From assembly GCF_020966755.1 (NCBI RefSeq), contig NZ_JAJKFT010000004.1, positions 1,240,001 through 1,304,000 on the forward strand: a stretch of 64,000 nucleotides of DNA, given 5' to 3'. Positions 33,720 to 45,582 of the stretch are shown in pieces (position 1 is the first letter of the stretch; each line of letters starts with the position of its first letter). This DNA comes from Blastopirellula sediminis. GTDB lineage: Bacteria; Planctomycetota; Planctomycetia; Pirellulales; Pirellulaceae. The position numbers and the translations under genes were made by a program. The notes under the pieces were generated by a model, which saw only the letters and a program-made list of their open reading frames with translations, had not been told where the DNA came from and searched no databases.

Positions 33720-35627
33720 TTGAACACGGATCGAATTGCCATCGCCGCTTTGTTGTCGCTTTCTCTCTCTTGGGTGAGCTTACACGCGGCCGAGCCGAAT
33801 CCCAGCAAGCCGCTGGCCGAAAACATCTCGCTGCTTGACGCGACCGGCCAGATCCATCCGCTGGCGACCGTCTCCAAAAAGAAGCAGGCCCGCGTCTTCG
33901 TCTTCGTCACCGGCGAGTGCCCAATCTCCCGCAGCTACTTTCCGCTCCTTGGTCGGCTCGACAAAAAGTGGAACACGCCCGATAGCCCGGTCTCGCTGAC
34001 CGCCGTCTGGGCCGACGTCACCGATACTCCGGCCGAGGTCCGCAAGTTCGCCCAAGAGTTCTCGGTCGATCTGCCGATCCTGATCGATCGCGATGGCGAG
34101 CTCGGCAAGCGTTTCCAAACCAAGTTTGTTCCGGAAGCGTTTGTGCTCGATAGCGAAGGCCAACTGGTCTATCGCGGCCGGATCGACGATATGTATCGCG
34201 AGATCGGTCGCAAACGTCCCGAAGCGACCGAGCATACGCTGGAAGACGCCGTCGCCGCGGTCGTCGCCGGTCAGCCGGTCAAGGAAGCGAAGACCGAAGC
34301 GGTCGGCTGCTTCTACGAATCATACGCTCCGCTGCCAGGCGAAGCGGCCGACGTCACCTATACCCGCGACGTAGCGCCGATTCTTTTCGCCAACTGCGTG
34401 CAATGTCATCGCGAAGGGGAGGTTGGTCCCTTCTCGCTGGTCACCTACGAAGACGCCGCCAAGCGGGCTCGCCAAATTTCACGGGTCTGCGAGTCGCGGC
34501 TGATGCCTCCCTGGAAAGTGGCTGAGCGTCACGGCGAGTTTGAAGGGCAGCGGACCCTGACCGACAAGCAGATCGAAACGCTCAAAGCGTGGGTCGCCGC
34601 CGATCGAGCGAAAGGGGACCCGGCCGACATGCCGGAACTGCCGAAGTTTCCGGAAGGTTGGTACTTGGGCGAGCCTGACTTGATCGTCGAGATGCCGATC
34701 GAGTTTGAAGTGCCGGCCGACGGCCCTGACCTCTATCAGAACTTTGTGATTCCGCTCGATGTGCCGGAAGACAAGTATGTCGCGACCGTCGAGTTCAAGC
34801 CGGGCGCCGCGAGCGTCGTCCATCACTCGCTCCTTTACCTCGACAAAAACGGCGCCGCGCGGAAGCTCGACGCTAAGACTCCAGAGCCAGGCTACGGCAC
34901 CTTCGGGGGCCCCGGCTTTTTGCCGACCGGCAGCATCGGCGGTTGGTCGCCGGGCAAAACGCCGCGCAAGTTGCCGGAAGGTTTGGGACGCTTGCTCGGC
35001 AAGGGCTCGGACCTGGTGATGCAGATTCATTACCATCCGAGCGGCAAAGTCGAGAAAGATCGCTCGAAGGTCGGCATCTACTTCGTCGACAAGCCGAAGC
35101 AAGAGGCGTTCGCCCTGTGGACATCTTCCTTTCTGCATGACATTCCGCCTGGCGAAAGCGACTACAAGTTGAAAGCGGTCTACACGCTGACCGAAGACGT
35201 GACGATGCTCAGCATCATTCCCCACATGCACTTGTTGGGACAGACGATGAACGTGGTCGCCGAGTTGCCTGACGGTACGACTCGCGATCTGCTCCACATG
35301 CCGCAGTGGGACTTCAACTGGCAAGACGAATACGTCTACGCTGAGCCATTCTTCCTGCCGAAGGGAACCCGGATCGTCTCGGAAGCGACTTACGACAACT
35401 CCGAGAACAATCCGTCGAACCCCAGTTCGCCGCCGCAGCGCGTTACCTGGGGAGAAGAAACGAACGACGAGATGCTCTACTGCTTCTTCCTGGTGACGAC
35501 GGAGAAGAAAGAAGTGATCGAGCCGATGGTCGTCGACCGACTGACCCGCGAAGGAATCGACCGCGCGGCGGCTCGTCTGCGGCTGAAAATGGCCTACCCC
35601 AGCGGACAGCTGAAATTATCGAAATAG
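33720..35627 (+). CDS. Redoxin / haem c / copper type II monooxygenase-like fusion, exported
   Basis: About 635 residues. Start is uncertain: TTG at 33720 (with GGAG at good spacing) or GTG at 33711; both lead into the signal peptide IAIAALLSLSLSWVSLHA. Residues about 30-190 are a thioredoxin-fold redoxin domain (VFVTGECPISRSYFPLL; single Cys, no CxxC). A haem c motif CVQCH follows in RDVAPILFANCVQCHREGEV. The C-terminal half resembles copper type II ascorbate-dependent monooxygenase domains, with VVHHSLLYLD and IPHMHLLGQTM supplying His ligands. This architecture recurs in planctomycetes; its substrate is unknown. Confidence 0.87.
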   Translation: MNTDRIAIAALLSLSLSWVSLHAAEPNPSKPLAENISLLDATGQIHPLATVSKKKQARVFVFVTGECPISRSYFPLLGRLDKKWNTPDSPVSLTAVWADVTDTPAEVRKFAQEFSVDLPILIDRDGELGKRFQTKFVPEAFVLDSEGQLVYRGRIDDMYREIGRKRPEATEHTLEDAVAAVVAGQPVKEAKTEAVGCFYESYAPLPGEAADVTYTRDVAPILFANCVQCHREGEVGPFSLVTYEDAAKRARQISRVCESRLMPPWKVAERHGEFEGQRTLTDKQIETLKAWVAADRAKGDPADMPELPKFPEGWYLGEPDLIVEMPIEFEVPADGPDLYQNFVIPLDVPEDKYVATVEFKPGAASVVHHSLLYLDKNGAARKLDAKTPEPGYGTFGGPGFLPTGSIGGWSPGKTPRKLPEGLGRLLGKGSDLVMQIHYHPSGKVEKDRSKVGIYFVDKPKQEAFALWTSSFLHDIPPGESDYKLKAVYTLTEDVTMLSIIPHMHLLGQTMNVVAELPDGTTRDLLHMPQWDFNWQDEYVYAEPFFLPKGTRIVSEATYDNSENNPSNPSSPPQRVTWGEETNDEMLYCFFLVTTEKKEVIEPMVVDRLTREGIDRAAARLRLKMAYPSGQLKLSK

Positions 35628-35634
35628 ACAAGGT

Positions 35635-35767
35635 AGGGTGCGTCTGGACGCACCACGCCCTGCTAGAATCTTAAGGTATCGATTCGCGTGGTAACGCAAT
35701 TGCCTCTTTAATTGCACTACCATGCTTTGCACCTCATGCCCATCCCCGGCGCGTCCAGACGCACCCT
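35635..35767. repeat. Inverted pair of GGTGCGTC palindromes
   Basis: AGGGTGCGTCTGGACGC (35635-35651) and its exact complement GCGTCCAGACGCACCCT (35751-35767) flank 99 bp. Each arm contains the palindrome TGCGTC-TG-GACGCA. A related palindrome occurs at 36713. The pair resembles a REP-type bipartite element between two genes. Confidence 0.7.
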
Positions 35768-35794
35768 CCCCAAGCTTCTCACAAAGGCCCCGTC

Positions 35795-36691
35795 ATGCTG
35801 CGCAAGATTTCGGTTCCAGCGTTGTTCGCCTTGTTGGTCTTCCTTGTGGCGCCGCTGTCGGCCGAGTTGCCAAAAATCGAACGGGACGTCGTCTACGGCA
35901 CGGTCGGCGACTTGAAGTTGCTCGCTGACGTTTACTCGCCGGCCGAAGAGTCGGACGAGCCGCGGCCGGTCGTCTTGTTGATTCATGGAGGGGGGTGGCG
36001 CGGCGGCAACAAGACGGCAGGGGCTGAAGTCGCCCTCGGAAATGCGCTGGCCAACCGCGGCTTCGTCGCCGTCAGCATCAGCTATCGTTTGGTCAAAGAT
36101 GCCGGCAACGGCAAGTTCGTCAACCAATGGCCCGCCGCGATTGACGATTGCCGTCAGGCCGTTTGCTGGATTCGTGAGAACGCCGAGAAGCTGAACGTCG
36201 ATGCGACCAAGATGGGCGCCGCCGGCGATTCGGCCGGAGGTCACCTCGTCTCGCTCCTCGGCACCACCGACGCCGCAAAAGAAGGCGAAACGTCGACCCG
36301 CGTCCAAGCGGTCGTCAACATCTACGGCCCCGGAGACCTGACGAAGGATTGGACGAAGTACGAGATCAAAGCGAACGTCGCCGTGCAGGGGATGATCGAC
36401 AACTTCCTCGGCAAAGGAAACGAGGAAAACCAGAAGGCTGCTTCCCCAACGCTGCATGTCGACGACGAGAGCGCCAGCTTCCTGATCCTGCAAGGAGGAG
36501 AAGACCAACTCGTCCCGCCAGAACAGACGAAAGCGCTGCACGACGCCCTCACCAAAGCCGGCAGTTTTTCGGAGTTCGTCCTCTACGAAAAAGATGGTCA
36601 CGGCTTCGGCCCAAACACGGCGCTGCGAGCGCTGGCGAAATCGATCGAGTTCTTCGAGCGTGAGTTGAAGGCGGTTCCTGCGACCAATTAG
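35795..36691 (+). CDS. Exported alpha/beta hydrolase, carboxylesterase-like
   Basis: 298 residues with a signal peptide (ISVPALFALLVFLVAPLSA). Key motifs are VVLLIHGGGWRGGN (oxyanion-hole HGGG), ISYRLV, MGAAGDSAGGHLV (nucleophile Ser in GDSAG), then SFLILQGGEDQLVPPEQ (catalytic Asp region) and KDGHGFG (catalytic His). It fits the BD-FAE/acetyl-esterase type of the hormone-sensitive-lipase-like group. An exported esterase acting on acylated carbohydrates is plausible but not shown. Confidence 0.9.
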   Translation: MLRKISVPALFALLVFLVAPLSAELPKIERDVVYGTVGDLKLLADVYSPAEESDEPRPVVLLIHGGGWRGGNKTAGAEVALGNALANRGFVAVSISYRLVKDAGNGKFVNQWPAAIDDCRQAVCWIRENAEKLNVDATKMGAAGDSAGGHLVSLLGTTDAAKEGETSTRVQAVVNIYGPGDLTKDWTKYEIKANVAVQGMIDNFLGKGNEENQKAASPTLHVDDESASFLILQGGEDQLVPPEQTKALHDALTKAGSFSEFVLYEKDGHGFGPNTALRALAKSIEFFERELKAVPATN

Positions 36692-36712
36692 CGGCGGAAT
36701 CGACGATTCTTT

Positions 36713-36740
36713 GGTAAGGTGCGTCCGTACGCACCATACC
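36713..36740. repeat. GGTGCGTC-type palindrome
   Basis: GGTAAGGTGCGT-CCGT-ACGCACCATACC forms a stem broken only by one mismatch. It shares the GGTGCGTC/GACGCACC wording of the pair at 35635-35767. It follows the esterase stop by 20 bp and may also act as a terminator. Confidence 0.65.
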
Positions 36741-36753
36741 GAAAGATACGACC

Positions 36754-37203
36754 GTGGACGAGTGTTTGCCGGCAAAACGCCTGCTCGACAAACTGGCCTG
36801 TTCTTCCACAGAGGATTCGCCAGAGCGTCATGTCTTCGACCTGCCATGTCGTCCCGACGTCGGCGGGACGTTTCTCATCGTTTGGATCTATGTTCCAGTG
36901 AATAGGTTGATCCCGGCGCTGGTGGAGCGTTTGGCGAAGGATTGCGTGAAGGCGACATCGCCGCTACTAAAAGATTCGTGGCTGGCTCCCCGCTCCCATC
37001 GCGATATTCGCGGCGTTCAGATTGCGTTTGGCAATTGGGAAACGCGATACGGGAAACGGGTATGCGTTGATGTGCGGAGAGATGCCAGCGAGGAGTTGCT
37101 GAGTCAACCCTCGGCGTGGTTCGCGTCGGAGCATGTAGGTGAGGGCGTTTCCGTTTATTGGTACAAACGCACCTACTATCTGACTTCCTGTTCATCGATC
37201 TGA
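36754..37203 (+). CDS. Hypothetical protein
   Basis: 149 residues from a GTG at 36754; no clear ribosome binding site, so the start is uncertain. The sequence looks like a folded cytosolic protein (GGTFLIVWIYVPVNRLIPALVERLAKDCVKA; GVSVYWYKRTYYLTSC) but matches no family I recognise. Its 3' end overlaps the convergent membrane protein gene by 28 bp. Confidence 0.5.
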   Translation: MDECLPAKRLLDKLACSSTEDSPERHVFDLPCRPDVGGTFLIVWIYVPVNRLIPALVERLAKDCVKATSPLLKDSWLAPRSHRDIRGVQIAFGNWETRYGKRVCVDVRRDASEELLSQPSAWFASEHVGEGVSVYWYKRTYYLTSCSSI

Positions 37204-38030
37204 TATAGCCAGCATATCCCATTGGATCGAAGGGCGAAGTTGAGCCCGTATAGCTGCATGGCGAACAAGCCCAGGATCAAGGCCTGCATCCCGTAAGAAT
37301 CGGCAAGTCCACTGTCGAGTTGTCGCCCGATCAGATAGTTTGCGACCACTCGCAACAGCGGAGCCCAGACCGCCGCGCCGAGACAAACCGCCGTAACGTA
37401 CGATCGCCGCTGCCGGTCTTTAACGCATAGCGGCAAACCAACCGCGGCAAAGCCAAAGGCGCTTGTTGCGGGAAACGCCCAGCAATCGATGAGCAACGCG
37501 ACGTAACGTTGGCGGTAGTCGTCGCTCCACTCGGGGCTAGGTCGGTTCAATTCAAGAAAGAGCTTGTCCATTCCGGCAAGAAACGACTCCTTGTAGCAGG
37601 CCAGGGTGATTGCGACGCCGGCGACCATGGCGACCAGTTGCCAGATCGAAAACTTCCACCACGACCACTTCGCTTGGCGAACTACGCAAATAATGGCGAC
37701 GGCGGTGTAATTGGCGATGATCGACATCAGCAGCAACTTGGCGAGCCAATGGTTATGTGGATCCCCAGGCGTCGCGCAGGAATAAGTGTTGGGAGAAAGT
37801 AAGTTCCAGGTCGAAATCGCCGCAAAGAGCATGCCCCACTTCAGCCAGAAGTTGATCCGAGCGAAACAGAAGAGGAAAGCGACGAAGCCGACTTGCGCAA
37901 AAGCCGAGACCTGAAACAGCGGCGTTTGCGGTAGAAGAAGCCAGATGGATAGGATCACAATCGCGACGATCATTGCGCCGATACGCGGCGGGAGCTTGGG
38001 AGGCGTTTCGATTGGCGATGGAGATATCAT
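37176..38030 (-). CDS. Multi-pass membrane protein, unknown function
   Basis: 284 residues with about seven or eight hydrophobic segments, starting with MIVAIVILSIWLLLPQ and ending in a final helix near LILGLFAMQLYGLNFAL. No signature of a known transporter or enzyme is visible. It overlaps the convergent gene at its 3' end. The upstream gene at 38112 is on the same strand, 81 bp away. Confidence 0.75.
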   Translation of the reverse strand: MISPSPIETPPKLPPRIGAMIVAIVILSIWLLLPQTPLFQVSAFAQVGFVAFLFCFARINFWLKWGMLFAAISTWNLLSPNTYSCATPGDPHNHWLAKLLLMSIIANYTAVAIICVVRQAKWSWWKFSIWQLVAMVAGVAITLACYKESFLAGMDKLFLELNRPSPEWSDDYRQRYVALLIDCWAFPATSAFGFAAVGLPLCVKDRQRRSYVTAVCLGAAVWAPLLRVVANYLIGRQLDSGLADSYGMQALILGLFAMQLYGLNFALRSNGICWLYQIDEQEVR

Positions 38031-38111
38031 TCAGCTGTAGCGGAGAGTCGAACAGGGCTCTGATTTGACGGATTGCTGGCGTGCTCTAGTTTTGGCGCGA
38101 CCGCAGCAAAC

Positions 38112-38555
38112 TCAACTCTGCTCTCTTGTAAAAGCGATGCACCGGACCAATTCCGGATACCGGCTAGGAAATTCTAGTACTTCTGTCGGAACTTTCGCAT
38201 CTCCCTGAATCGATTCAAAACCATCGCCCGCGAACAGGGCGATATTGCTGGCGAGCGCCGCGAGTAACACTTCGGCGTGAAAGCCGGTTTGATCGTTTCG
38301 GCGATAGGAAACCACCCGCTCGAAAACTTCGCGCGGCTCGGCGACATCCTCCGTCCAGTTGCGGTCGCTTCCTAAGATCGTCCAATCGCCAATCTGTTGG
38401 CAAATGACGAGGGCCCCCGGCATCGTTTGCAGATCGAGCAGCAACCGATTGGCGAGCGCCGTGGCGCTGGTGTCTCCGCCGGCGAGATACATCTCGGGAC
38501 GCTCGCGGATATGTTCCAGCGGATCGACTATTTCGAGATCGGACTCGTCGTACAT
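38112..38555 (-). CDS. Protein with GyrB-like N-terminal motif
   Basis: 147 residues. The N-terminus DPLEHIRERPEMYLAGGD closely resembles the LEAVRKRPGMYIG motif that opens the ATPase domain of type IIA topoisomerases. The expected ATP-binding GHKL motifs (DNxxD, GxxGxG) do not appear in the remainder, which has VICQQIGDWTILGS and LLAALASNIALFAGDGFESI. It is therefore more likely a small regulatory or derived protein than an ATPase. Function is unknown. Confidence 0.7.
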   Translation of the reverse strand: MYDESDLEIVDPLEHIRERPEMYLAGGDTSATALANRLLLDLQTMPGALVICQQIGDWTILGSDRNWTEDVAEPREVFERVVSYRRNDQTGFHAEVLLAALASNIALFAGDGFESIQGDAKVPTEVLEFPSRYPELVRCIAFTREQS

Positions 38556-38762
38556 CGAGAAAAGATCCCCCAGATTAGTGCGGCGGCAGACTTGATTATA
38601 CTTGGCTATTCTCCGTCGCCGATTTCACGCAGGGTGTCGCGTGACGAATCAGACCCAAATCCGGGGGATTCCCGCAACTCTTCCCAAACCCTCAAATTTC
38701 GCTTTAATTTCTTTCCCTGCTCGCCCCTTCATGGCTGCTTCGCATCGTGATAAATTGTCGCG

Positions 38763-41376
<2,614 letters not shown>

Positions 41377-41384
<8 letters not shown>

Positions 41385-42291
41385 TTTTGCAGAACGATTG
41401 GCGACGGCGGTCCGGCAAAAAGGGACTCCGACCTTGGTCGGAATCGATCCCCGCTTTGAGCAACTTCCTCCCTCGCTGCAAACTGACAGCTCGCTGGCCG
41501 GTCAGGCCGCGGCGTTCGAGAAGTTCTCGTGCGAGTTGATCGACGCGATCGCCGACCTGGTCGCCGTGATCAAGCCGCAAGCGGCGTTCTACGAACAGCT
41601 CGGCCCGCTCGGCATGGCGGCGCTGGCGAAGACGGTCAGCTATGCCCGCGAAAAAGGGCTGCTGGTGATCCTCGACTGCAAGCGGGGCGATATCGGCAGC
41701 ACCGCCGAAGCGTACGCCAAGGCCTACCTCGGCGACGTCAGCGCCTGGGGCGCCGATTGCTTGACGGTCAGTCCTTACCTGGGTGACGACAGCCTGACGC
41801 CGTTCGTCGATCAATGCACCGCGACCGACTCCGGCATCTTCGTGCTCGTGAAGACTTCCAATCCGGGAAGCGGCACGCTGCAGGACCTGTCGATCGACGG
41901 CAAGACGATCTATCGACGGATGGCCGAGCACGTTGAGTCGCTCGCCGCGGCGACGAAAGCGCCGGGTCAGCAATATGGCGCCGTTGGGGCGGTTGTGGGA
42001 GCGACCTATCCGGAGCAGCTTTCGGAACTGCGGGAAGTGATGCCGTCGGCGTGGCTGTTGGTGCCGGGCTTCGGCAGCCAAGGGGGCGGGCCGAAGGATG
42101 TCGCCGCGGCGTTTGACGCCGATGGCCTCGGGGGGCTGATCAACAACTCGCGCGGGCTCAACTTCGCCTTCGCGAAAGAGCCGTACAAGTCGACCTACGG
42201 CGCCGCACGTTGGCAAGACGCCAGCGCGGCCGCGACGCGCGACATGATCGCAGCGTTGGCCGCCGAAACGACTGCCGGGCGATTGGCCTAA
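41377..42291 (+). CDS. pyrF: Orotidine 5'-phosphate decarboxylase, type 2
   Basis: 304 residues from a GTG inside the end of mutS. Features of the longer (group 2) PyrF are present: TLVGIDPRFEQLP, the catalytic Lys/Asp region DCKRGDIGSTAEAYA, VLVKTSNPGS and LLVPGFGSQGG. It decarboxylates OMP to UMP, the last step of pyrimidine synthesis. Translational coupling to mutS is likely from the overlap. Confidence 0.95.
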
Positions 42292-43003
42292 GGCTAGTCT
42301 TTGAATCGTATCGGATGGTGCGGTCCCGATTCTGTGGGGCCGCCCGTTGTGCTGAATTCGCCGCTTCTCGGCGAAACTCACTAGCGCGTTCTCAGCTGGC
42401 ACGCTTTGTAATCAAGGTCACACCTGCGCCAGAAAATTGCGCAGAGTTTTACGAACGATTGCGATGCGCCTAGATAAAAGCCGGTGCTTCTCTGGTTTCT
42501 CATTAACGGACGATTGACCGCATCAGGCGTCAAAAAGCGGGAGACAAGGGGGGCGAAACCATCGTCTTCAACCACATCTTTCGCTCGAAGTCAAAAAAAA
42601 TGTCGAAATAATTGCGAGTGATGATCAGGGGGGACAGAGAAGAAACGGGCAAAACTGCGCGTTTATTTCCAACTGCTGCAAAGCCCATGCTTCTATCACG
42701 ATCGCGATGAGAAGGCGTAAATCCCTATCAGCCTCGCGTATTTGATCATAAGCGACTTTTGATAGGCTACGCCTCGCCGGGATGCAGATTTAGAGATGAA
42801 GAAAGATATTTTCCTGACGTCATGTTACGCAAAAGCGGCCCCCCAATCGGCAGTATAGATGCGTTTAAATCCCGTTCGTATTTTATCGTCTGCCCTCACA
42901 GTTGCAGCGTTTCCCCATCATGCCCACGCTTGCGAAACAACCGCCTAGCGCACGTGCGACAGGCGTCAACGTAATTATTTCCAAGTCTTAGGGGACGCTC
43001 ACA
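42292..43003. other. Intergenic region before DUF1559 gene
   Basis: 712 bp without a defensible gene on either strand. It is somewhat AT-richer than its flanks, with A-runs at about 42593-42610. It should contain the promoter of the DUF1559 gene. No palindrome or repeat family member was recognised. Confidence 0.4.
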
Positions 43004-43993
43004 ATGCAGATTTCTTGGTTCGGCGGTCGTCGCCGTAGCGCTTTCACTCTGGTCGAGTTGTTGGTGGTCATCGCGATCATCGGCGTCTTGATCGCCTTGC
43101 TGCTGCCGGCCGTTCAACAGGCCCGCGAAGCGGCTCGTCGCATCAGCTGCACCAACAACTTGAAGCAGTTGGGCCTGGCGATGCATAACTATCACGACAC
43201 CTATCAATCGCTGCCGGCCGGGCAGACGAACATGGGGCTGATGTCTTCGGACCCGATGAGCGGCGGCATGCAGGACAATCCGGCGGAATTCCCGCAGGGT
43301 GGGACCTGGTTCCAGGCGGTTCTGCCGTTCGTGGAACAAACGGCGATGGTCGATTTGATTCGAACCGAAATGATGACCATGCCGATGCGTCAGGTGAACG
43401 CGACGGTCCGCAACACGGTGGTTCCGGGATTCGTTTGTCCTTCCGATCCAAATGGCGGCAAGGTCGGCGCTTTCGGTTTCCAGGGAAATTATCTCGGTAG
43501 CTGCGACGTTCAAGTGCCGAACGCCGGTACCGTTCATGCGGCGAACCGGGTGGCCGGTCTGTTCTTCGTTCGCTCGCATATCAATTTCCGCGACATCGTT
43601 GACGGTACGACGAACACCGTAATGATGGGCGAATGCGTCCAAGGGGCTCCGGATGCGGCGGGGGCTTCGCAGTACGACGATATCGCCAGCTATTGGGACG
43701 GCGCCAATCTTCAGGCGGTCTTTACCGCCGCTCCGTGGTACGGCTTCAATAACTCCGTTCCGGACCTCGCTGGGCCGAATGGGTGTATCCCGCCGGGAAA
43801 TCAAGTCGCCAAGAAACCTTGCAATCCCGGTCCGGGTTCGGCTTCGTGGTACCTGCTCCGCAGCTATCATCCGGGCGGCGTGATGGTAAACCGAGCTGAC
43901 GCTTCGGTTTCGTTCCTCCCCAACACGATGGATGCGACGCTGTTTTCGAACTATATCAATCGAAACGACGGCAACGTGGTCGCCGCATTCTAG
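43004..43993 (+). CDS. DUF1559 protein with prepilin-type N-terminus
   Basis: 329 residues. The N-terminus is the prepilin-like helix typical of planctomycetes: [18 protein letters not shown], followed by [15 protein letters not shown] and [17 protein letters not shown]. The Glu five residues into the mature form, required in pilins, is present. The C-terminal DUF1559 end contains [19 protein letters not shown]. Planctomycetes carry dozens of such proteins; a surface or pseudopilin role is suspected. It is followed by a small lipoprotein gene, a common pairing. Confidence 0.95.
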   Translation: MQISWFGGRRRSAFTLVELLVVIAIIGVLIALLLPAVQQAREAARRISCTNNLKQLGLAMHNYHDTYQSLPAGQTNMGLMSSDPMSGGMQDNPAEFPQGGTWFQAVLPFVEQTAMVDLIRTEMMTMPMRQVNATVRNTVVPGFVCPSDPNGGKVGAFGFQGNYLGSCDVQVPNAGTVHAANRVAGLFFVRSHINFRDIVDGTTNTVMMGECVQGAPDAAGASQYDDIASYWDGANLQAVFTAAPWYGFNNSVPDLAGPNGCIPPGNQVAKKPCNPGPGSASWYLLRSYHPGGVMVNRADASVSFLPNTMDATLFSNYINRNDGNVVAAF

Positions 43994-44174
43994 TTCCTGT
44001 TGGACGAGAAGCTCTTGTCCGCTGGATAAAACGAAATCGTCGCAGCGATCAGCCTGCGACGATTTAGGCGTTTCTCCCCACGGGGAAATTGCCAATGGCC
44101 TGGCGTGAATTGCTCGCTATTGGGGCGACATTCGCGCAATAACAATTGCAGGTTGCTTTAGGGGTACATCTAAA

Positions 44175-44570
44175 ATGAAATTATATAAGACATACGTTGC
44201 GTTAGTACTGGTCGTCGCCTCTGTCGGCGCGATCGGCTGTTCTCGAGGTCCTGAGATGATTACCGTCGTCGGGACCGTGACGCTCGATGGCGATCCTTTG
44301 CAATCGGGTTCGGTAATCTTTTCGCCGAAGGCTGGCGCGGTTAATGATGCGACGTCCGGTCAAATTATTGACGGCAAGTACGAGTTGGACTGCGTGCCGG
44401 GCGAAAAGAACGTCATGGTGACGGGTACGACAGCGAGCAAAAAGATGGCGCCGTTTCGCTACCTTTCTCCTTCGGCGGAACTGACCGCCAGCGTTGAGAG
44501 CGGCTCCGAGCAGATGGAGTTGAATCTCGCCCTCTCCTCCAAGTCGACTCGCCGCGGTCGTTCGCGTTAA
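44175..44570 (+). CDS. Lipoprotein with carboxypeptidase-regulatory-like fold
   Basis: 131 residues. The signal ends in a lipobox (VGAIGC). The mature part has the beta-sandwich pattern seen in proteins paired with DUF1559: VVGTVTLDGDPLQSGSVIFSP, then GQIIDGKYELDCVPGEKNVMVTG. It ends with a basic tail (SKSTRRGRSR). It probably forms an envelope-associated partner of the preceding DUF1559 protein, inferred from recurring gene order in the phylum. Confidence 0.85.
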   Translation: MKLYKTYVALVLVVASVGAIGCSRGPEMITVVGTVTLDGDPLQSGSVIFSPKAGAVNDATSGQIIDGKYELDCVPGEKNVMVTGTTASKKMAPFRYLSPSAELTASVESGSEQMELNLALSSKSTRRGRSR

Positions 44571-44600
44571 GCGTAGCGACGCTTTCAGTTGGTAGAATAA

Positions 44601-44637
44601 AAAAGGGAAGCGGCGAGTTTCGCCGCTTCCCTTTTTT
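44601..44637. terminator. Bidirectional terminator
   Basis: GGGAAGCGGCG and CGCCGCTTCCC pair perfectly around a 5-base loop, with AAAA before and TTTTTT after. It serves the convergent lipoprotein and DUF423-like genes. Confidence 0.92.
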
Positions 44638-44651
44638 CGTAGCGGCAATGA

Positions 44652-45143
44652 TTACTCGCGGGTCGAGATGCAGGCGAGTCCCGTAAGTCCTGCCCATCCG
44701 GCCGCCAAGCAGAGAGCTCCGAGTCCGGAGAAGATCGCAAGCAGCGGTTGGTCGAAAACCGCGGAGGAGGCTAAGCCGAAGCAGTAGAAAATTACGCCCG
44801 CGGTGAAAGCGCCGCCGCTGATCCGCGAAACGAGTCGATTGCGCCCCGATGCGGCCGGAATCAAGCCGAGTGCAAGCATTGCGAACGACGCGTAGGTCAG
44901 GTTCCGCACTCCCAATTCGTAGTGCTGCCAACGCTGCTCGCTGTAATCGCGGTCGAGGTCGCTGATGACCAGTTTCTTCGGAGCGAGTACGTTTCCGTCT
45001 TCGTCCCTCTGTTCTGGAATTTCGACCGCTTTCGCAACCAACTCATCATCGAGTTTCGCTTTAACGCTCGGCTCAAAAACAAGTCCGACGAGTACCGCCG
45101 TCAGTCCGAAGAGGCTTCCGGCGATGAGATTGTACCGCAACAT
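44652..45143 (-). CDS. DUF423-like small membrane protein
   Basis: 163 residues. A helix near residues 5-23 is followed by a polar loop of about 60 residues with many charged residues (AVEIPEQRDEDGNVLAPKK), then three helices with LTYASFAMLALGLIPA, GGAFTAGVIFYCFGLASSAVF and SGLGALCLAAGWAGL. The last three resemble the DUF423 (YgdD) pattern, but the family assignment is tentative and the long loop is unusual. Confidence 0.7.
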   Translation of the reverse strand: MLRYNLIAGSLFGLTAVLVGLVFEPSVKAKLDDELVAKAVEIPEQRDEDGNVLAPKKLVISDLDRDYSEQRWQHYELGVRNLTYASFAMLALGLIPAASGRNRLVSRISGGAFTAGVIFYCFGLASSAVFDQPLLAIFSGLGALCLAAGWAGLTGLACISTRE

Positions 45144-45582
45144 GCTTAGCCCTTAGTGAAGCTGGCCCTTGGTAAAGATGGATAGCGTAGAAGGGGCGTC
45201 TCTATTGTAAGTTGTTTGATGGATTTTGGTAGTACTGAATTGAACGTTTGCGATTAGATGTTGGGTGAGAGGGTTATACTGGATGTTATAAAATGTCGCG
45301 ACAATTTAAGATTTGTCGCCTAACGTGTTTCGCCCGCTAAACGCTGCTGTGGGGCCAGTTTCTCGCGCTGGACGCCCTTTTTGCGGCCGTAGGCCGCGAC
45401 GCAATTCCGCCCCAATTTCGCAGTTTTCTGAAGTACACTAGCGGGTAGCGGACGTTTCTGTCTCAGAGTCGACTATGCGGACTGCCTCCCGGTCGGTGTT
45501 CGTTCCTTTGTTGAACTGCGCGGCGAGGGACGTTCTAATGTTCGCTCCCCCAATTGCATTGCCCCCCGCTGGAGTTTCTCGT
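45144..45582. other. Intergenic region
   Basis: 439 bp. The first half is AT-rich with short A/T runs and probably carries the promoter of the minus-strand DUF423-like gene. The second half precedes the LecA-like gene and ends with its ribosome binding site GGAG. An open frame from 45475 runs into that gene but lacks coding character before its signal peptide. Confidence 0.4.
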
